From assembly GCA_947458575.1 (NCBI GenBank), contig CANHBE010000007.1, positions 1 to 26,007 on the forward strand: DNA of 26,007 bases. Reading direction: 5' to 3'. The notes beneath the pieces were generated by a model that saw nothing but the letters and a program-made list of their open reading frames with translations, did not search any database and was not told where the DNA came from. This document shows, piece after piece, positions 22,027 through 26,007 of this stretch (positions are counted from its first letter, which is position 1; each line of letters starts with the position of its first letter). The translations under genes were made by a program, and so were the position numbers. The stretch comes from Flavobacteriaceae bacterium (GTDB taxonomy: Bacteria; Bacteroidota; Bacteroidia; Flavobacteriales; Flavobacteriaceae).

Positions 22027-24807
22027 CTATTCTTTAATAACTTTGATAGTTTTCACTTGATTATCCGCAGTTACCTTCACTAAATAGGTTCCAGCAGATA
22101 AAGCAGACATGTTAATTTGCGATTGATTTGCATTAATTATACTTGTCATCACTTCTTGACCTAAAAGGTTAAATACCGAAACATTTGTGATAGGCTTATT
22201 GTATGAAAGATTCAAAATATCTCTCACTGGATTAGGGTAAGACTTAAAGTTCTCACTGTCAAACGAGGTGTTGCTTAGCAATGATGGGTCATAAGCCGAG
22301 ATCAGAAATTCGCCATCTAATGACGTACCCCATTTCCAAACACCAATATACAATGTTGAACCTGGAGTCAAACCTGTTAATGGCTCTATCGAGAAGTTAC
22401 CTGTTCCAGTATCATCATCGCATCCAACTTCAACCAACGAACCACAAACACCAGTATAAATACTGATAACAGAATCTGTCATAACTGTACCCGGTGCACC
22501 TTGCGTTTCAATCGTCAATGTGCCAGATGCTGGAACAGTGACGAAATACCATACATCATTAGATCTATTGGTTTGACAGATAAAGGTTGGTAGTCCAACT
22601 GTGCTCGTAGCGCTAATGTTTGAACCAGTGACAGGTGAAGCCGAAAAGTTACCACCTGCTATAATTTCTACAGCTCCAGTACAATCATCATTTGCGGGTG
22701 GCGGTGGCGGTGTTCCGATACAAATATCGAAAGTAGTATTTTGACCTGTTGTTCCTGTTGCAGTGTATACCCTCACATAATAAGTTTCCCCCACCGTTAA
22801 TCCTGTAACTGTTCTTAGATTGACAGTCGAACAAGAACCTGGAACTAGTGCAAGCGAAGCACAATCACCTGTCCAAACCGAAGAAGATAATGTTGTTGTT
22901 GATCCGGCGAGATTACTCAGTCGAATGGTTTGCAAAACATCGGAAGCCACAAAAGAATACCAAACATCGTCGTCTTCAGTTCCGGCACAAGCGGCAGAAT
23001 CGACATTTGAAGCAGTAGCACTTTGAACCGTTCCTGATTCGAATGATGTGCAACTGTCGTCTGGATTTACTGTCAAAGCAACTGCTCCTGCACATTCATC
23101 GTTAGCTGGCGGAGGTGGTGGCGTTCCAATACAAACGTCAAAAGTAGTATTTTGTAATGCTAAACCTCCGAAAGAATATACTCTCAAATAGTACGTTTGT
23201 CCCACTATTAAACCAGATGGTGTACTTGTGTTAGCATCAGAGCAAGAATTTGGGACTAAACTAAGCGATCCACAATCTCCTGTCCAAAGTGAGTGATATA
23301 AGTCAAGTGTACTTCCTGCAACATTGCTAAGTGTGATGATATGCGCAGCATTTGATGCTGTAAAAGAGTACCAGACATCATCATCTTCAGTTCCTCCACA
23401 TGCAGTGGCATCGACTGATGAAGCTGTTGCCCCATTAATAGTGCCTGAAGTAACGACAGCGCAAGAGGCGTCTGAATTTACTGTAAGGGCCTCTGCTCCT
23501 GAACATTCATCATTTGCTGGAGGTGTCGGTGGAGCAGAACAATTTATTGCTAAATCAAATGTAACACCTGGATCTCCATTGATCCAATTTCCAACATGTA
23601 TGTAATAGGTAGTGCCAACAACTGAAACAAAATTAACGTTTACCACTGCATCTCCACTACCTCCGCTGGCAATACAAGTCCCTGCCGTAAATCCACCGCA
23701 TGTCCCATCAGAACTCGCGAAAACTTCAACTTGTGGTTCTTCTATGGTTCCTGTCGCGGTTAAGTTGATAATCTGTCCATCACCTACATAAGAATACCAA
23801 ATATCGTTTCCAATAGTACCGACACAAGATGTTGCGTTTCCTCCACTAGCCGAATCCGTCACTTGATTAACCAATACATCGCCACAATTTAGGGCAATTG
23901 CACCTGAGCACTCATCATTTGCCGGTGGTGGTGGCGGTGTCGCTATGCATACTTCAAAAGTTGTATTTTGTAATGCTGTGGCTGTTGCTGTGTATACTCT
24001 TAAGTAGTAGGTTTCTCCTATTGTCAAACCATTCAAAGTTCTGATATTTGCAGTAGAACATGAACCAGACACTAAAGTCAACCCATTGCAGTCTCCTTGC
24101 CACAATGAAGACGAAACAGTTGTTGTTGAGCCAGTAACATTAGTAAACCGAACAACATGGACACTTTCATTAGCAACGAAAGAGTACCAAACATCATCAT
24201 CTTCTGTACCAGTACATGCGTTAACATCTACAGCAGAGGCAGTTGCTCCGGAAACAGTTCCGATTGCCGGGCTAGAACATGTACTATCAGGACTTACAGA
24301 AAGAGGCTCTGCTCCTGAACATTCATCATTGGCAGGAGGCGTTGGAGCACTTTCACAAGTAACAGCTAAATCAAAAGTAACACCGGGATCTCCATTTATC
24401 CAATTTCCGATATGAACGTAGTAAGTTGTTCCTGCGACGGAATTAAAGGATACAGTAACTACAGCAGTCCCTGTTCCACCACTAGCAATACAAGTACCTG
24501 CTGTAAAACCATTACAAGTACCGTCAGTGCTTGCATAAACCTCAATTTGAGGTTCTTCGATTGTCGCAGTAGCGGTCAAATTAATAATATCACCAGTTCC
24601 TGCAATGGTGTACCAAAGATCATTTCCAATGGTTCCAATGCAAGAAGTTGCGGTTCCGCCGGTTGCCAAATCAGTAACTTCAGCAGTCAAAACATCACCG
24701 CAATTTAGCACTGTAGCATTGGTGCATTCATCATTTGCTTGAGCTTGAATTGTTGTTGAGAACAACATCGCCAAGCCAAATAAAGCAAAAAAAGTAGTTT
24801 TTTTCAT
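22027..24807 (-). CDS. Secreted Cys-rich repeat protein with type IX sorting domain
   Basis: The 926-residue protein has a signal peptide MKKTTFFALFGLAMLFSTTI, with cleavage probably after AQA at residue 24. The mature chain starts at once with the first of six units, each opening with NDEC or NDDC and carrying a D-(V/L/I)-WY motif. Units 1 and 3 form type alpha, units 2, 4 and 5 type beta, and unit 6 a divergent type. Each has about six cysteines, fitting disulfide-stabilised beta-sandwiches like PPC domains. Proline-rich linkers (TPPPPPA) separate several of them. Residues about 850-926 form a Por-type C-terminal sorting domain (YPNPVRDILNLSY ... GTYLVKVTADNQVKTIKVIKE). It is thus exported and probably attached to the cell surface. 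No enzyme domain is visible; adhesion or ligand binding is a guess. Confidence 0.9.
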   Translation of the reverse strand: MKKTTFFALFGLAMLFSTTIQAQANDECTNATVLNCGDVLTAEVTDLATGGTATSCIGTIGNDLWYTIAGTGDIINLTATATIEEPQIEVYASTDGTCNGFTAGTCIASGGTGTAVVTVSFNSVAGTTYYVHIGNWINGDPGVTFDLAVTCESAPTPPANDECSGAEPLSVSPDSTCSSPAIGTVSGATASAVDVNACTGTEDDDVWYSFVANESVHVVRFTNVTGSTTTVSSSLWQGDCNGLTLVSGSCSTANIRTLNGLTIGETYYLRVYTATATALQNTTFEVCIATPPPPPANDECSGAIALNCGDVLVNQVTDSASGGNATSCVGTIGNDIWYSYVGDGQIINLTATGTIEEPQVEVFASSDGTCGGFTAGTCIASGGSGDAVVNVNFVSVVGTTYYIHVGNWINGDPGVTFDLAINCSAPPTPPANDECSGAEALTVNSDASCAVVTSGTINGATASSVDATACGGTEDDDVWYSFTASNAAHIITLSNVAGSTLDLYHSLWTGDCGSLSLVPNSCSDANTSTPSGLIVGQTYYLRVYSFGGLALQNTTFDVCIGTPPPPPANDECAGAVALTVNPDDSCTSFESGTVQSATASNVDSAACAGTEDDDVWYSFVASDVLQTIRLSNLAGSTTTLSSSVWTGDCASLALVPGSCSTVNLRTVTGLTVGETYYVRVYTATGTTGQNTTFDICIGTPPPPPANDDCTGAVEIIAGGNFSASPVTGSNISATSTVGLPTFICQTNRSNDVWYFVTVPASGTLTIETQGAPGTVMTDSVISIYTGVCGSLVEVGCDDDTGTGNFSIEPLTGLTPGSTLYIGVWKWGTSLDGEFLISAYDPSLLSNTSFDSENFKSYPNPVRDILNLSYNKPITNVSVFNLLGQEVMTSIINANQSQINMSALSAGTYLVKVTADNQVKTIKVIKE
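22273..24735 (-). repeat. Six domain repeats in the order alpha-beta-alpha-beta-beta-gamma
   Basis: Approximate unit borders are alpha1 24331-24735, beta1 23920-24330, alpha2 23515-23919, beta2 23104-23514, beta3 22693-23103 and gamma 22273-22692. Alpha units are 135 codons and beta units 137. Alpha units share NCGDVL, GNWINGDPGVTFDLA and GTCIASGG. Beta units share GTEDDDVWYSF, LxxGxTYYxRVY and QNTTFxxCI. The order suggests duplication of an alpha-beta pair plus an extra beta. Confidence 0.85.
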
Positions 24808-24865
24808 AAATTAGATTTTCATAGTTAGTATGACGTAAAAATAAGAAAGATAGTGTTATATAAAT

Positions 24866-24893
24866 AAAAAAAGCCACTAAAAAGTGGCTTTTT
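24866..24893 (-). terminator. Rho-independent terminator between the two repeat-protein genes
   Basis: AAAAAGCCACT and AGTGGCTTTTT form an 11-bp stem with a 4-nt loop and further T residues on the minus strand. It follows the stop of the upstream paralog by about 19 nt. Because of its symmetry it could work in both directions. The downstream 926-residue gene then needs its own promoter; the best candidate is TATCTTTC at 24845-24852, one base off the -7 consensus. Confidence 0.85.
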
Positions 24894-24911
24894 GTTTACA
24901 AAAAGTAGGAA

Positions 24912-26007
24912 TTACTCTTTTACCACTTTCAAAGTTTTAACTTGATTATCCGCAGTAATTCTTACGAAATAAGTTCCAGCAGACAGACTTGTCATATCAA
25001 TCTGTGATTGGTTGGAATTGATAGCTTTTGTCAATACTTCTTGACCAACTAAATTGAATACCGTAACATTTGAAATATTCTTGTCATAAGACAAATTCAA
25101 AACATCTTTTACCGGATTTGGGAAAGACTTGAAATTCTCATTATCGAAAGTGTTATTGCTCAATAATGAAGCGTCATATGCTGATAGTAAGAAATCTCCA
25201 TCTAATGATGTGCCCCATTTCCAAACACCGATATACAATGTTGAACCTGGAGTTAAACCTGTTAAAGGTTCCAAAGAGAAATTATCTGTACCTGTGTCAT
25301 CATCACAACCTACTTCTACCAAAGCACCACATGTACCAGTATAAATACTGATAACAGTATCTGTCATCACAGTACCAGGTGCAGCTTGAGTTTCAATTGT
25401 CAAAGAACCAGATGCTGGAACAGTAACTGAATACCAAACATCATTAAAACGATTAGTTTGACAAATGAAAACCGGAAGACCAACAGTACTTGTAGCGCTA
25501 GTATTTGAGCCAAGGATTGCACCTGCCGAAAAATCACCTCCTGCAGTAAGTTCTATAGCTGCGCTACAATCATCATTAGCCGGTGGTGGCGGTGGTGTTC
25601 CGATGCAAATATCAAACGTGGTATTTTGCAAAGCTGTCGCTGTTGTAGTGTAGACTCTAACATAATAAGTTTCACCGGCAGTTAAACCTGTTACTGTTCT
25701 TAAATTTAGAGTAGAACAAGTACCAGGAACTAATGCTAAAGTACCGCAATCACCTGACCATAAAGAAGTAGATAATCCTGTTGAAGATCCGGCGATATTG
25801 CTCAATTTAATGGTTTGCAAAACATCAGAAGCAACGAAAGAATACCATACATCATCATCTTCAGTTCCACCACAAGCGGCAGCATCAACAGCAGAGGCGG
25901 TAGCCCCTTCAACAGTTCCAGATTCAAATGAGGCACAACTGTCATCAAGGTTTGCTGTTAAAGCAATTGCTCCAGAGCACTCATCATTTGCCGGAGCTGT
26001 AGGCGCA
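24912..26007 (-). CDS. Paralogous secreted repeat protein with type IX sorting domain, 5' end cut
   Basis: The open frame runs from a stop at 24912 to the right edge (about 365 codons) without a start, so the N-terminus is outside. Visible parts are the end of a preceding unit (linker APTAPA), one beta unit (NDEC ... GTEDDDVWYSFVASDVLQTIKLSN ... CIGTPPPPPA), one gamma unit (NDDC ... DDDTGTDNFSLEPLTGLTPG) and a C-terminal sorting domain (FPNPVKDVLNLSY ... VKTLKVVKE). Gamma and sorting domains are very similar to those of the neighbouring 926-residue protein, so the genes arose by tandem duplication. The linker before the beta unit resembles those that follow alpha units, so an alpha unit is probably next upstream. 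Confidence 0.88.
   Translation of the reverse strand, partial: APTAPANDECSGAIALTANLDDSCASFESGTVEGATASAVDAAACGGTEDDDVWYSFVASDVLQTIKLSNIAGSSTGLSTSLWSGDCGTLALVPGTCSTLNLRTVTGLTAGETYYVRVYTTTATALQNTTFDICIGTPPPPPANDDCSAAIELTAGGDFSAGAILGSNTSATSTVGLPVFICQTNRFNDVWYSVTVPASGSLTIETQAAPGTVMTDTVISIYTGTCGALVEVGCDDDTGTDNFSLEPLTGLTPGSTLYIGVWKWGTSLDGDFLLSAYDASLLSNNTFDNENFKSFPNPVKDVLNLSYDKNISNVTVFNLVGQEVLTKAINSNQSQIDMTSLSAGTYFVRITADNQVKTLKVVKE

Noticed and set aside
22273..24735. Regularly spaced repeats that could suggest a CRISPR or satellite array
   Set aside because: The period is about 405-411 bp, the units are coding and stay in frame, and they correspond to protein domains ending in a sorting domain.
22281..25653. 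Many plus-strand open frames of 61-109 codons opposite the repeat-protein genes
   Set aside because: They recur at the same place in each repeat unit, as expected from antisense reading of a repeated coding sequence.

Overview
The window looks like chromosomal DNA of a Flavobacteriaceae-type Bacteroidota, most likely Flavobacterium or a close relative. Evidence: A+T-rich sequence with dense single-gene spacing; a fused lpxC/fabZ gene; RprX/RprY-like two-component proteins; type IX secretion C-terminal sorting domains; no convincing Shine-Dalgarno sites; and repeated matches to the Bacteroidota -7 promoter element TAnnTTTG just upstream of genes. It reads as mostly housekeeping sequence with an accessory cell-surface part at the right end. 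No rRNA, tRNA, CRISPR array, transposase or phage gene is visible, and no gene-free stretch exceeds 300 bases.

Layout: (1) 1-5313, minus strand: an HD-domain phosphohydrolase, then the lipid A block lpxD - lpxC/fabZ - (28-codon candidate small ORF) - lpxA, then efp, which runs off the left edge. (2) 5470-8734: an aldose-1-epimerase-like gene and a GNAT acetyltransferase on plus, then a VF530-family small protein and a secreted subtilisin-like lipoprotein on minus. (3) 8889-10441: smpB and a small XRE regulator on plus, convergent with pcm. (4) 10645-15926, plus strand: Gfo/Idh oxidoreductase, 3-hydroxybutyryl-CoA dehydrogenase, DUF1015 protein, YggS, and an exonuclease/GIY-YIG nuclease fusion. 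(5) 15942-17938: miaA and an acyl-ACP thioesterase, bracketed by two inverted copies of a structured intergenic repeat. (6) 17974-21941, minus strand: glycosyltransferase, coaE, sensor kinase and response regulator. (7) 22027-26007, minus strand: two tandem paralogous secreted proteins built from Cys-rich repeats of about 136 residues with type IX sorting tails; the second is cut by the right edge.

The clearest joint function is outer-membrane biogenesis: LpxA, LpxC and LpxD make the acylated glucosamine precursor of lipid A, while FabZ serves fatty-acid synthesis from the same 3-hydroxyacyl-ACP pool. The most unusual items are the paired repeat element, whose internal stem differs between copies by a compensated base pair; the nuclease fusion, whose C-terminal part carries four cysteines spaced like the UvrC iron-sulfur ligands; degenerate 7-8 bp tandem repeats directly before three start codons; and a possible small protein inside the lpx operon. 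Several gene starts were moved because a promoter -7 box lies inside the longest reading frame. I did not find a clearly new multi-gene system.
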